From contig CAMCIC010000005.1 in NCBI GenBank assembly GCA_945874895.1, positions 1 through 64,000 of the forward strand: a DNA stretch of 64,000 nt, written 5' to 3'. Positions 7,358 to 16,529 of the stretch are shown here, in pieces. A program made the position numbers and the translations under genes. Every line of letters starts with the position of its first letter. Position 1 is the first letter of the stretch. This DNA comes from Akkermansia muciniphila (GTDB lineage Bacteria > Verrucomicrobiota > Verrucomicrobiia > Verrucomicrobiales > Akkermansiaceae). A model generated the notes under the pieces. That model was not told where the DNA came from and made no database searches. It saw nothing but the letters and a program-made list of their open reading frames with translations.

Positions 7358-9730
7358 ATGAAAATTGCCACACTCGCTTTATTGATTCTAGGCATGACCG
7401 TCCATGGTCAACAGCCCGGGGGGGATAACGCCTTGCAAGTGGACCTCGCGGATGGGCTCTTCCAGCGCGCGAAAAACCTCTACGGTGCTGGCGCGAGCAG
7501 CACGAACATCGATCAACGCATCGCACAATTCACACGGGCTGGTGAACTTTTTGCGGAGTTTTTGCAGCGCAATCCACGCCATGCCGAGGCCCGTTCCGCC
7601 GAATACTATTACGCTCTCTGTTTCTACAACTCCGGTCGGCTCGATGATGCGAAGCGAATATTCGCTGCGATCATTCAAAACCAGCGAACCGGCCCCTACG
7701 TGGCTGCTGCTAGCTCGGTGATGGCAGGTGATTCTTTTGAAAACAAAGATTACGCCACAGCGGCTGCGCTTTATGCCAAATTATCGGCCCATGCGGTCCG
7801 AGCGGCAGACAGACAACGCGGGTATTATTTTGAGGCCTTATGCCATCACTATCGCAATCGCGAGCGCGAGGCCCTAGCTTGTTACCAAAAAGTGCTGGCC
7901 GACCCCGAAGCTGCCACCAGTCCCTATCTTCACTCCTCACGCAGCGCTGTGGGAGCCCTGCTCCTAAAACAGGGCAACGCGGAACAGGCGTTGCCGCATT
8001 TCGAAGATATTCTCCGGTCCACTGCTCCTGATAAATCCAAGGCCGAGGCGAGTTTGTATGCGGGAGTGACATGCTTGCAATTGAAGGATCAGGCAAAGGC
8101 CGAGATGCATTTCAAAAACGTGCTCAGCCATCAGGATGAAAACTGGCGCCCTTTTCATGCGGACGCACTTACGTCGATGATGCAGATCCGCTTCGATGCG
8201 AAAAAATACGCGGAAGTCATTCAAATCTACCGCTCAAACCCCCTGAGCACCCATGATGAGCGCCAAGCCAAGCGTGCCAACGTGGTCGCTCGTTCCTACA
8301 TGTTGCTAGAGCAATATCTCGAAGCGATCCCTCTGTTTCTCGAAGTGCAGAAACTCGCTCCTGAAACATCCCTTGCTTTCGATGCCTCCTACAGCCGTTT
8401 GCTCTGTTTTTACAAAATCGATGGAAAGCACATCGCAGAACAGGTCGATGCCTTTCTGGAAATCTACGAAAAAGCCCACAAGACCCACCCGCGCCTTCAC
8501 GCAGCATTGATGATGAAGGCAGGAGCCTTGCAAAACCAAGGAAAAATCAAAGAAGCCGCAGATACGTACAATCTGATTGATGTATCGCTGATTGCCGATA
8601 GCAATCGTGCCAATCTGCTCTATCAGCGTGGTTGGTGCTTGGCGAACGCGAAGGACCATCAAGGAGCGATCCGATCGTTGACTCGGTTTTTGGAAGATTA
8701 CCCCTCCGACAAACGCGGTGCGGAAGCTCTCGCGCTGCGGGGTGATTCCTATCTTGAGTCAGGTGATCGCGAAGCGGCACTGCGTGATTTCGGACGCATC
8801 ATCGAGGCAAAGCCAGGGAATCAACTCGCGTCGTATGCTTGGCAAAAAACGGCCAACGTGAAAAAACTCAACAACGATATGGAAGGTATGGTGAGCGCGT
8901 ATGAGACGCTGCTGGGGCAATTTTCTGACCTTCCTCCTGCTACGATCGCAAATGCGGAGTTTTACATCGGATACGGGCAAGGCAAGCTCAACCGACACAA
9001 GGATGCCGTAATCCACCTGAAAAAAGCCCGCGAGATCGATGCCAAAACCTACGGCAGACGTGCCGGTCTCCTTCTGATCTCAAGCTATTTTCAACTGGAA
9101 CAAATTGATCCCCTGTGCGAGGAGATCGACCAATCGATCGACAATGGATACTCCGACAAAGTATCCCCAGCGCTCGTATCTTGGGCCGGCATGCAATCCT
9201 TAGGCTTGGCCAAGGGCGAACAGGCAGCGAGATTTTTCATGCTTATTGCTAATCCCGAAGAACCACGTAGAACGCCCCGTGATGTTTGGCGCAACTTGGG
9301 CAAGGCACAGATCATGTGCAAGGATTACCAACGTGCCTTGCAGTCGATCGGGAACGTGCTTGCAGTGGATGATAACAACCAGTCCAAAGCAGATGCCATT
9401 CTGGATCAAGCGCGCTGCCACCTCGCTCTCAAAAACCTCACTGAAGCAAAAAAAACGATGGAAGCTTGCTTCGAACTTAAACCGCAAGGGGCACTCGAAG
9501 CGGAAGCCAGCATCGTGTTCGGTGACGTTTGGATGGCCCTGCAAAAACCCGAAGAGGCCCAAAAGAAATACGCGGGAGTGGCCTTATTGATTGAAGACAA
9601 ACGCCTCAAACCGATGGCAATCTCTCGGCTGATCAAGGCGCTAGAAGCGAACCAAGATCTTGACAAAGCTGCCGATTACCGCAAGGAACTTGCAGAGCAG
9701 TTTCCCCAGTGGAAAGAAGACAACCCATAA
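7358..9730 (+). CDS. Secreted tetratricopeptide repeat protein
   Basis: About 790 residues from the ATG at 7358 (MKIATLALLILGMTVHG), chosen because it begins a clear Sec signal peptide; the frame is open seven codons upstream. The mature part is almost entirely paired helices of TPR type, for example repeats with AxxLYxxGxCxxxxxxxxxAxxxF near 125-170, 430-480 and 650-720. It is likely periplasmic and probably a scaffold for the ExbB/ExbD motor encoded just upstream. TPR genes following exbB-exbD are known from several environmental Gram-negative phyla. No enzymatic domain is seen. The partner outer-membrane protein is not in the window. Confidence 0.8.
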   Translation: MKIATLALLILGMTVHGQQPGGDNALQVDLADGLFQRAKNLYGAGASSTNIDQRIAQFTRAGELFAEFLQRNPRHAEARSAEYYYALCFYNSGRLDDAKRIFAAIIQNQRTGPYVAAASSVMAGDSFENKDYATAAALYAKLSAHAVRAADRQRGYYFEALCHHYRNREREALACYQKVLADPEAATSPYLHSSRSAVGALLLKQGNAEQALPHFEDILRSTAPDKSKAEASLYAGVTCLQLKDQAKAEMHFKNVLSHQDENWRPFHADALTSMMQIRFDAKKYAEVIQIYRSNPLSTHDERQAKRANVVARSYMLLEQYLEAIPLFLEVQKLAPETSLAFDASYSRLLCFYKIDGKHIAEQVDAFLEIYEKAHKTHPRLHAALMMKAGALQNQGKIKEAADTYNLIDVSLIADSNRANLLYQRGWCLANAKDHQGAIRSLTRFLEDYPSDKRGAEALALRGDSYLESGDREAALRDFGRIIEAKPGNQLASYAWQKTANVKKLNNDMEGMVSAYETLLGQFSDLPPATIANAEFYIGYGQGKLNRHKDAVIHLKKAREIDAKTYGRRAGLLLISSYFQLEQIDPLCEEIDQSIDNGYSDKVSPALVSWAGMQSLGLAKGEQAARFFMLIANPEEPRRTPRDVWRNLGKAQIMCKDYQRALQSIGNVLAVDDNNQSKADAILDQARCHLALKNLTEAKKTMEACFELKPQGALEAEASIVFGDVWMALQKPEEAQKKYAGVALLIEDKRLKPMAISRLIKALEANQDLDKAADYRKELAEQFPQWKEDNP

Positions 9731-9751
9731 GCGCCATAGAGTCCCCCCTGC

Positions 9752-10210
9752 ATGAGCGATGCCAGTTCATCCCCTTCATCCCGTTTCCGATCCATCCCCT
9801 ACCGCCGTCCCTTCTACATGGCCGTATTCTGGACGATCATGCACTTGTGCAGCATCATCGCATTCATCACCTGTGTGGTATTGTTTTTCGTTCATCTCAA
9901 TGATGCGAACCGCGGTCAGTTCAAAAAGCTGATCATCATCACATCCGGAGCCACCGCGATGACGATGATCGTGTCCCACTACAAACGTCGCGCTGTGCGT
10001 TGCCCTCTATGCATTGGAACACCGCTTATGAACTGCGGAGCGCTGCCTCACAAACGATCCAAAAAATTCACTCCCTTCAACGAAGGATTCTCAGCGGTTC
10101 TCAACATCGCACTGACCCAGAAATTCCGCTGCATGTATTGTGGCACACGTTATGACCTGCTCAAAACCCCGAGAAAAAGAAAACAACTCGATCAAGAGTC
10201 AGGCGAGTAA
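9752..10210 (+). CDS. Small membrane protein with zinc-ribbon-like Cys pairs
   Basis: 152 residues, not assigned to a named family. After a polar N-terminus rich in Ser and Pro there are two hydrophobic segments (about 24-47 and 56-72), then CPLCIGTPLMNC (about 85-96) and CMYCG (about 129-133), two Cys pairs that could bind one zinc ion as a split ribbon. The C-terminus is very basic (KTPRKRKQ). It follows the TPR gene by 21 bases and is probably the last gene of the exbB operon. It overlaps the start of the following hydrolase gene by about 59 bases. Confidence 0.7.
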   Translation: MSDASSSPSSRFRSIPYRRPFYMAVFWTIMHLCSIIAFITCVVLFFVHLNDANRGQFKKLIIITSGATAMTMIVSHYKRRAVRCPLCIGTPLMNCGALPHKRSKKFTPFNEGFSAVLNIALTQKFRCMYCGTRYDLLKTPRKRKQLDQESGE

Positions 10211-11228
10211 TTCTACTCGTTTTTCACGATCCATTTTCGCAGCGTGGCAATTTTTGTTTTTCACGCTATCGGCGCTGGTTCTGGTATCGGCAGCGGTCAT
10301 TGCAGTGATAGGCTCGTCGGCCACACTGGCTCCCAATCGACGCGCCATTGAGCCATGGCATCACGAAATTCTCAACCACGCCGAAGAGTTCGGAATGACC
10401 ATCGAGAGCGCTTCGGACCAAAGCGGCAATCCTTATCTCGTGTGTGAACCCAACCCTCAGGCCAAAGGCAAAAAAGCACAACTGCTGCGTGCAGAGATGA
10501 GAAAAAAAGGAACAGAACCATCTGCTCCGGGCAAGATTCATGGCACGCTCATGCTACTCCACGGTCACAAGGGTTGCAAGGAGGACCACCTCCCCGTCAG
10601 CGAGCGTTTTTGCGCTGCGGGATTCCGTTGTCTTTGCATTGATCTTCCGGGGCACGGGAAAAACCCCAATGCCTATGCGACATTCGGTCATAAGGAGGTT
10701 TCTCTTCTGATGGAATTGTGGAGGGATTATCTTCTCAAGCATCCGGAAGCCCGTGGCCCGCTGGGGATTTTCGGTGTGTCACAGGGTGGGGCGATTGCCT
10801 TGCAATGGGCCGCGCGCGAGCCATCCACGGTATCCGCCGTAGCCAGCGTATGCTCCTTTGCTTCGCTCGATCAACCCATTGCCGCCTCCGCCGAGCACTT
10901 GCCCCCCATCCTACGCGATGCCAAACCGCTGACCACCCGTGCATGCGCACTGGGAATCTACTGCCGATGTGGATTCTTCCCATCGGAGATCAGCCCTTTG
11001 AATGCGGCATCGGAGCTCCATTGTCCGGTATTCATTACACATGGCAGTAAAGATTCGTTCGTGCCCGCTGGGGCGGCGGAACAGATCTTTCGAGCCATTC
11101 CGCATCAGCAAAAGACGCTACGACTGATTGAAAATGCTGGCCATCACAACGTGCTCGCCATCGGCTCCACTGCCTTGTATGCCGATCTCTGCTGTTTTTT
11201 CCTTCGCTCCATGCATCCAGCCACATAA
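10152..11228 (+). CDS. Membrane-anchored alpha/beta hydrolase
   Basis: About 358 residues. One N-terminal hydrophobic segment (about 30-55 of the longest frame) anchors or exports it. The hydrolase core shows the oxyanion region LLHGHKGCKED, the nucleophile elbow GVSQGG, the acid-bearing HGSKDSFVP and the catalytic His in NAGHHNVL, so the triad is complete. The substrate is unknown; the family covers esterases, lipases and peptidases. The start is uncertain: ATG 10152 or GTG 10140 would overlap the upstream gene, and a TTG at 10254 lies inside the hydrophobic stretch. No Shine-Dalgarno sequence settles it. Confidence 0.8.
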   Translation: MTCSKPREKENNSIKSQASNSTRFSRSIFAAWQFLFFTLSALVLVSAAVIAVIGSSATLAPNRRAIEPWHHEILNHAEEFGMTIESASDQSGNPYLVCEPNPQAKGKKAQLLRAEMRKKGTEPSAPGKIHGTLMLLHGHKGCKEDHLPVSERFCAAGFRCLCIDLPGHGKNPNAYATFGHKEVSLLMELWRDYLLKHPEARGPLGIFGVSQGGAIALQWAAREPSTVSAVASVCSFASLDQPIAASAEHLPPILRDAKPLTTRACALGIYCRCGFFPSEISPLNAASELHCPVFITHGSKDSFVPAGAAEQIFRAIPHQQKTLRLIENAGHHNVLAIGSTALYADLCCFFLRSMHPAT

Positions 11229-11279
11229 TTCCCGCGCTTCCAACTTTACGCGTTCAGAAAATTCGGCTACTGCTTTCTC

Positions 11280-11690
11280 ATGCAAGCACTGCCCTACGAG
11301 CATGCCATCGAAGCGATTGTGAAACGTGACCCGCGTTTTCATCCCGCGGCCTATATCTTTCTCAAAGAAGCGCTGGATCATACCTTGAAAAAAGTCATGG
11401 ATTCCAACCAAGGAAAGGCGAGGCACGTCAGCGGTGCAGAACTTCTTTTCGGATTCCGTGAACTCGCATTGCAGCAGTTTGGTCCCATGGCTTCGACGTT
11501 GATGCAAGAATGGGGATTGCAGCGCTGTCAGGACGTAGGAGATATGGTATTCCTACTCATTGAGGAGCAAGTGTTCGGCAAACAGGATTCGGACACCAAG
11601 GAAGACTTCGCGGATGTCTATTCCTTTGAGGAAGCTTTTGTTTCCCCATTTCTGCCTAAGTCCTCCGCTCCCGTCAGTTCCCAGAGCTAA
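11280..11690 (+). CDS. Minf_1886 family protein (Verrucomicrobia/Planctomycetes-restricted)
   Basis: A 136-residue protein recognisable as the Minf_1886 (TIGR04138-type) family by IEAIVKRDPRFHPAAYIFL near the N-terminus, HVSGAELLFGFRELALQQFG in the middle and the C-terminal DFADVYSFEEAFVSPF. The family is known mainly from Verrucomicrobia, Planctomycetes and relatives and has no assigned function. No signal peptide or membrane segment, so it is cytoplasmic. It ends 7 bases before holB, suggesting co-expression with the clamp-loader subunit. Confidence 0.88.
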   Translation: MQALPYEHAIEAIVKRDPRFHPAAYIFLKEALDHTLKKVMDSNQGKARHVSGAELLFGFRELALQQFGPMASTLMQEWGLQRCQDVGDMVFLLIEEQVFGKQDSDTKEDFADVYSFEEAFVSPFLPKSSAPVSSQS

Positions 11691-11697
11691 CACCCAC

Positions 11698-12705
11698 ATG
11701 GCATTTCTTCCGGATCAGGCATACGAGCACATCATGCGGGCTTTCGAGCACGGACGCCTCGCACACGCGCTGCTCATTTCCGGTCCGCGCGATTGCGGAA
11801 AGTCTGCCCTTGCGGCCAAGATTTCCTGGTTGCTTCAAGGCAAGGCGCAATCCGGCACCGATCTCTTCGGCGACCCGATCGTCAACAATCCCCTGCCTCT
11901 CGAGGAACAAGAGTGCGATGCCGTTCAGATATTACGGCCGGAAAAAAAATCACGAATCATCGATGTCGCAAGCATACGCGACGCAGAAACGCGCCTGCAC
12001 ATGGCGGTAGAACAAGGCACTTGGAAAATCGTGATCATTGTCGATAGCGACCGCATGAATCTGCAGGCTCAGAACGCTTTTCTCAAGACTCTGGAAGAGC
12101 CTCCAAACAACACTCTGGTCATGCTTTTAACTGCACAACCGCAGGCCATGTTACCAACAATTCTCTCGCGCTGCGTGCAGTTGCCCTTGATGGGAAAAAC
12201 CGATTTTCGCGCTCATGGCGGTGACTCGCTGATCGAGACCATGAACCGCGTAGCCGCAGCTGCATTCGGCACTCCCTGGGGAGCCCTCACCATCAAGAAA
12301 TGCTTCACAGATGTGCTGGAGCAGCGCAAAAAAGAGATCGAACATCAGGAAGATCAGCTCTACTCGGGCGAAAAAAAACAATACGCGCAAACCACAGACG
12401 GTTCATGGCTGAGAGAGCGGGACGAGTATCACGAGGCTGCCAAAAAATCCGCCTACCTCGCAGAACGCGCGCGTTATTTTGACATCATGATGGCTTGGAT
12501 GGCAGATGTCTTACGGTGCAAAGCAGGGGCCGTTTGCGAGGATTTTCCTGAGGTATCCAATCTGATCACAAAGCTAGCCGACTCCGAGAGCACCGCGTCT
12601 CTCCTGCGTCGTGTCGAAGCCTTGGAGGACTTGCGCGCCACTTTGGAAACCAATGCCAGCGAACAGTTGGCCATTGAGTGCGGATTCCTGAAGGCGTTCG
12701 GATAG
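11698..12705 (+). CDS. holB: DNA polymerase III delta' subunit (clamp loader)
   Basis: 335 residues from the ATG at 11698 (MAFLPDQAYEHI). Clamp-loader AAA+ domain: Walker A-like GPRDCGKSA (near 29), the helix SDRMNLQAQNAFLKTLEEPP and sensor-1 segment LPTILSRC, all typical of DnaX/HolB proteins. It loads the beta clamp, whose gene dnaN lies at 43 kb. The four zinc-binding cysteines found between Walker A and B in E. coli delta' are absent; the equivalent region has only C near LEEQECDAV. A Lys/Glu-rich insertion (about 210-240) precedes the C-terminal helices. It is joined tightly to the Minf_1886 gene. Confidence 0.88.
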   Translation: MAFLPDQAYEHIMRAFEHGRLAHALLISGPRDCGKSALAAKISWLLQGKAQSGTDLFGDPIVNNPLPLEEQECDAVQILRPEKKSRIIDVASIRDAETRLHMAVEQGTWKIVIIVDSDRMNLQAQNAFLKTLEEPPNNTLVMLLTAQPQAMLPTILSRCVQLPLMGKTDFRAHGGDSLIETMNRVAAAAFGTPWGALTIKKCFTDVLEQRKKEIEHQEDQLYSGEKKQYAQTTDGSWLRERDEYHEAAKKSAYLAERARYFDIMMAWMADVLRCKAGAVCEDFPEVSNLITKLADSESTASLLRRVEALEDLRATLETNASEQLAIECGFLKAFG

Positions 12706-12707
12706 AA

Positions 12708-13628
12708 TCACATCCCCAGTCGCGCCAACTCCGTAACTTTCAGCGCCAACTCCAATGCGGCCAGACCTTGCTGCCCTGTGACCGCAGGTTTTTCTCCGCG
12801 GGAGACGGCATCGACAAACGAACGCAATTCCCCCATCAATGGCTCGCCTTTTTCGATTTCCACATCGAGCTTGGCGATGCCCGTATCCACTTTGGCATAC
12901 ATCTGACCATCCTGTTGTTGGTAGTCTAAGGAAAGGTAGCAATCCTCTTGGAACACACGGATCTTGCGCATGCGTTCCGGACTGATGCGACTGGCAGTGA
13001 CATTCGCGACACAACCGTTTTCAAAACGAAGGCGAGCGTTGGCGATATCCTCGGTCGATGTCAGCACTGATACCCCCACCGCATCGATCCCTACGACGGG
13101 GCTTTTGACCAGATGAAGAATCACCTCGAGGTCGTGGATCATCAGATCGAGAATGACCCCAATGTCCATGCTGCGATTGGGAAAGGGAGACAGGCGATGA
13201 GCTTCGATGAAACGCGGCTTGGTCAGGCGACCTTCGAGCTGTTTGAGTACGGGATTGAATCTTTCGACGTGACCGACAGCCAGCAAACGCTCCCACCTTC
13301 TCGATGCATCGACTAGGGCTTGTGCATCTTCCACCGTGGCCGCGATCGGTTTTTCAATGAGAACGTGAGCCCCTTTTTCCAAAAGAAAACATCCTACCTC
13401 GCGATGCGCTACGGTGGGAACAGCAACGGATGCAAGATCGCAGGAGGCGGCCAATTCTTCCAGTGTATCCACGGCTTTGCCACCAAATTCCGCTACCACC
13501 GCTTCGGCGCGCGCGCGGTCAGCATCATAGACAGCAGCCAGTTCCACACCTTCCAGCAAGGAATAAATCCTCGCATGATTGCGACCCATCGATCCTGCAC
13601 CCGCCACTCCCGCACGCAAATTTGACAT
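12708..13628 (-). CDS. Gfo/Idh/MocA family oxidoreductase
   Basis: 306 residues from the ATG at 13628 (MSNLRAGVAGAGSMG). N-terminal Rossmann NAD(P)-binding motif GVAGAGSMGRNHA, then VLIEKPIAATVEDA with the family EKP motif, and a C-terminal alpha/beta dimerisation domain. HVERFNPV and DLMIHDLEVIL carry the usual catalytic Lys/His region of the family. Probable cytoplasmic NAD(P)-dependent dehydrogenase of a sugar or nucleotide sugar; the substrate is not predictable. It ends 2 bases after the convergent holB stop. It is not close to the second Gfo/Idh gene (31 kb), and the two differ clearly in sequence. Confidence 0.88.
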   Translation of the reverse strand: MSNLRAGVAGAGSMGRNHARIYSLLEGVELAAVYDADRARAEAVVAEFGGKAVDTLEELAASCDLASVAVPTVAHREVGCFLLEKGAHVLIEKPIAATVEDAQALVDASRRWERLLAVGHVERFNPVLKQLEGRLTKPRFIEAHRLSPFPNRSMDIGVILDLMIHDLEVILHLVKSPVVGIDAVGVSVLTSTEDIANARLRFENGCVANVTASRISPERMRKIRVFQEDCYLSLDYQQQDGQMYAKVDTGIAKLDVEIEKGEPLMGELRSFVDAVSRGEKPAVTGQQGLAALELALKVTELARLGM

Positions 13629-13669
13629 GCGGTTTCTTACGCTGCGAGACGGGATTTGACAAGCACGGC

Positions 13670-14383
13670 TTACCACGAAACGACGTCATCCGAGGCGGAA
13701 AGACGATTGCTCGCATCGGGCTTGCCCGCTGTCCCTTTCGCACCATCTTTTCCGTACGACCAAATCACGTAAGGTTCGTATCGAGGCTGGGAGTCCGGAT
13801 AAACCGCCTGATTGTATGTTTCCATCCAACGGTCTGCAAGTCCATCGCTGCGCTCGTTGGTAAAGGGTGGAACGTTGATGGCAATCATCAGAGGGTTGCC
13901 CCACGGATCGAGAATCTGTCCAAAACGTGCATCCCCTTGGATATTGTTGACACCGTTCTTTTTCTCAAGTGTGCGAGGGAAAATGAAATACTCCTCCAGT
14001 TTGGGATTGGTGTTGCGGGTATTCCAGTCCCCACCTTCGAAAGAAAAATTCTTATCCTCACCTTCCAATACCGAAACGATGTAGTCGTTGGTATACCGAC
14101 CACTAGAATCGCCAAACACCACATCAGGAAGAGTGCCGGGCGTAATGCTGGGAGGAATGGGAGGGCGCATGTAATCGGCCGAAAATGTCTGAAGGGCCGT
14201 GTTTACCTCACGAATCGCAGCGGTGCAACGAACCTTGTGCGCACGCAAAACCGCGCTCCTTACGCTCCCGAAAATCAATGTGGCCAGCACCGCGATGATG
14301 GCAATCACAACCAACAACTCCACGAGCGTGAATCCACGGGAGGTTCGCACCTGGCGCAACAATACAGAACTGTTTTTTCTCAC
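13670..14383 (-). CDS. Type II secretion/type IV pilin-like pseudopilin
   Basis: 237 residues. A basic leader ends at Gly and is followed by FTLVELLVVIAIIAVLATLI, the prepilin peptidase site with Glu at +5 and the long hydrophobic helix. The C-terminal domain resembles major pseudopilin GspG: ILDPWGNPLMIAI and VIWSYGKDGAKG near the end are the usual WGxP and calcium-site region. No other secretion genes adjoin it, so it depends on machinery elsewhere. Isolated pseudopilin genes are common in Verrucomicrobia and Planctomycetes. It is about 90 residues longer than E. coli GspG. Confidence 0.88.
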   Translation of the reverse strand: MRKNSSVLLRQVRTSRGFTLVELLVVIAIIAVLATLIFGSVRSAVLRAHKVRCTAAIREVNTALQTFSADYMRPPIPPSITPGTLPDVVFGDSSGRYTNDYIVSVLEGEDKNFSFEGGDWNTRNTNPKLEEYFIFPRTLEKKNGVNNIQGDARFGQILDPWGNPLMIAINVPPFTNERSDGLADRWMETYNQAVYPDSQPRYEPYVIWSYGKDGAKGTAGKPDASNRLSASDDVVSW

Positions 14384-14560
14384 AGAGGTGAGTCTAGGAT
14401 TTCACGATCCGCTTGTCCAGCACCCAAAACAAAAATCTCCGGCACGCTGATCAAAATGAATCGATGCGCTGGCGAGGATCATCGCTCACACATCTCTCCG
14501 TCTAATGATTTCCCGCTGGATTTCTATTGCCAGAGCCGACAATCCCTCTACATTTTCGCC

Positions 14561-16069
14561 ATGATTCCCGCGCTCATCCGATTCTCGTGTTTGTCCCTGC
14601 TATTGCTGACGCTGAAGGCAGAGAATCAACCTGCAGTGGAAAAGCCAAAAGAGGATGCCAAAAAAAACGAATCCCCCGCGCCTTCGAAGGATGTCTGCAC
14701 TGAGGGAGTTGTTACGATCGAAGGAAAAAAAATTCCCTACCAAACTACAACGGGAAAAATCACCTTGTATAAAGAGGATGGCTCGCCACGAGCCTCCATT
14801 TTTCATGTCAGTTATGTGCGTTCTAACCAGAATTCGACCAACCGCCCCGTGACTTTCGCTTTCAATGGCGGTCCTGGTTCTTCTGCGGTATGGCTCCACT
14901 TGGGTGCACTGGGACCACGCATCATTCAAATGAGTGGTGACGGCACCCAGCCCATCAACCCTCCTGCCCAATTTGGCAACAACGATTGCTCGATCCTAGA
15001 CGTCAGTGATCTTGTTTTCATCGATCCCGTCTCAACAGGCTACAGCCGTGCCGAAAAGGACACAAAACCCGGAGAATTTCATGGTGTGGACGAAGATATC
15101 GAATCCGTAGGCGATTTCATCCGAATGTGGATTACCAAAAACAAGCGCTGGCAGTCTCCCAAATTCCTACTTGGCGAGTCCTACGGTGGCGTGCGTGCTG
15201 CGGGACTTTCGCATTTCCTTCAAAGCCGCTACGCCATGTCGCTCAATGGCGTGGTGATGCTCTCAACCCTGATGGATTTTCAGACACTATCGCCAGCCGG
15301 TGGCAACGATCTCGCCTATCAGGTTTATTTGCCGACCATGACATCGGTCGCCCACTACCACGGAATCATTCAAGGCAACAGGGACGAGTGGGTGGCGAAA
15401 TCACGCGCGCTGGCCTTTGGTCCCTACGCGATCGCACTCCAGCAGGGCAACCAGCTTTCTGCCGATGACCAAAAAGCCATGGCCAAGCAACTTGCCGAAG
15501 TGACTGGACTCGCTCCATCACTCATTGAGGAACAGCGCCTGCGTATCGATCCGGCCCGCTTTCGCGGAGAACTGCTCAAAAACAAGGGTAAGGTGATTGG
15601 CAGATTCGACGCGCGCGTCGCTTGGGACGACATGGATGGCTCCGAGTCCCATGCCGACTACGATCCTTCCTACTCTCTGGCCTACGGAGCATTTGGCACA
15701 GCCATGTTGGGCTATCTCACCACCGAACTGAACTGGCAGGAAAACCAACCGTATGAAATTCTCACGGGCAAGGTTCATCCTTGGCGCTGGAATGCGAGTA
15801 ACGGATACGTCAATCTCACACATCGGCTTGCCTCCGCACTTCGCGACAATCCGAAGTTGCGCGTTCTCGTGCAATGCGGGCACAACGATCTGGCCACACC
15901 AGCCGATGGCATGCTGTATTCCACGCGACAAATGCTCACCCTACCGCAGGCGCTGCAAAAAAATATCAGCTTTACTTGGTATGAGGGAGGACACATGTTT
16001 TATCTAAATCCTCCAGATTTGAAAAAAATGCGTGCGGATCTCGTGGCATTCATCACTGCTCAACCTTAA
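14561..16069 (+). CDS. Secreted serine carboxypeptidase, peptidase family S10
   Basis: 502 residues from the ATG at 14561, where a signal peptide begins (MIPALIRFSCLSLLLLTLKA). S10 features: FAFNGGPGSSAVWLHLGALG substrate-binding region, catalytic Ser in GESYGGVRAAG, catalytic Asp in QCGHNDLATP and catalytic His in YEGGHMFYL. It is predicted to remove C-terminal residues from peptides in the periplasm or outside the cell. The frame is open for 377 codons upstream, but that part is antisense to two genes and has no coding logic. A Lys/Glu/Pro-rich linker follows the signal peptide. DUF4870 follows after 5 bases. Confidence 0.93.
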   Translation: MIPALIRFSCLSLLLLTLKAENQPAVEKPKEDAKKNESPAPSKDVCTEGVVTIEGKKIPYQTTTGKITLYKEDGSPRASIFHVSYVRSNQNSTNRPVTFAFNGGPGSSAVWLHLGALGPRIIQMSGDGTQPINPPAQFGNNDCSILDVSDLVFIDPVSTGYSRAEKDTKPGEFHGVDEDIESVGDFIRMWITKNKRWQSPKFLLGESYGGVRAAGLSHFLQSRYAMSLNGVVMLSTLMDFQTLSPAGGNDLAYQVYLPTMTSVAHYHGIIQGNRDEWVAKSRALAFGPYAIALQQGNQLSADDQKAMAKQLAEVTGLAPSLIEEQRLRIDPARFRGELLKNKGKVIGRFDARVAWDDMDGSESHADYDPSYSLAYGAFGTAMLGYLTTELNWQENQPYEILTGKVHPWRWNASNGYVNLTHRLASALRDNPKLRVLVQCGHNDLATPADGMLYSTRQMLTLPQALQKNISFTWYEGGHMFYLNPPDLKKMRADLVAFITAQP

Positions 16070-16074
16070 TCAAT

Positions 16075-16488
16075 ATGATCGATCAACCACCACCCCACCC
16101 GCCACAAGAAACGGGAGTCATGCCGCAAGCGGACGAAAAAAATCTGGCGATGCTCTCCCACCTGACAGCTTTGCTAGGCGGTCTGCTGAGTGGATTCACG
16201 CTCGGCATCATCGGGCCATTGATCCTCTACATCACCCAAAAGGAAAAGTCTGGATTCATTACGTTTCACGCCAAAGAGAGCCTCAATCACCAGATTACCT
16301 TCCTGCTCATTTACCTGCTCTGCGGCTGCGGCTTTTTAGTTGGCAATTTGTTTTGCATCGGATTTTTGTTCTTCATTCCTTACGGCATCGCAGTTCTTCT
16401 CTCCCTCATTTTCGAGGTCATCGCCTCGATTCAAGCCAGCAAGGGGGAATGGACGCGCATCCCTTGGAGCATCCGCTTCGTTTCCTGA
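16075..16488 (+). CDS. DUF4870 family membrane protein
   Basis: 137 residues. A Pro-rich N-terminus is followed by three hydrophobic segments with the family pattern: LAMLSHLTALLGG, then FTLGIIGPLILYI, then KSGFITFHAKESLNHQITF, ending with the conserved tryptophan-rich tail. The family resembles Tic20 in fold and has no proven function. It starts 5 bases after the carboxypeptidase stop and precedes the thioredoxin-domain gene by 41 bases, all on the plus strand, so the three may share a transcript. Confidence 0.85.
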   Translation: MIDQPPPHPPQETGVMPQADEKNLAMLSHLTALLGGLLSGFTLGIIGPLILYITQKEKSGFITFHAKESLNHQITFLLIYLLCGCGFLVGNLFCIGFLFFIPYGIAVLLSLIFEVIASIQASKGEWTRIPWSIRFVS

Positions 16489-16529
16489 ATGAAAAGTTTT
16501 CCTTCTCATCACGTATTCTTCCACCTGCC

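Noticed and set aside
13430-14560. Open frame of 377 codons on the plus strand before the carboxypeptidase start
   Set aside because: Antisense to the Gfo/Idh and pseudopilin genes, basic and low in sense, and a signal peptide starts only at 14561.
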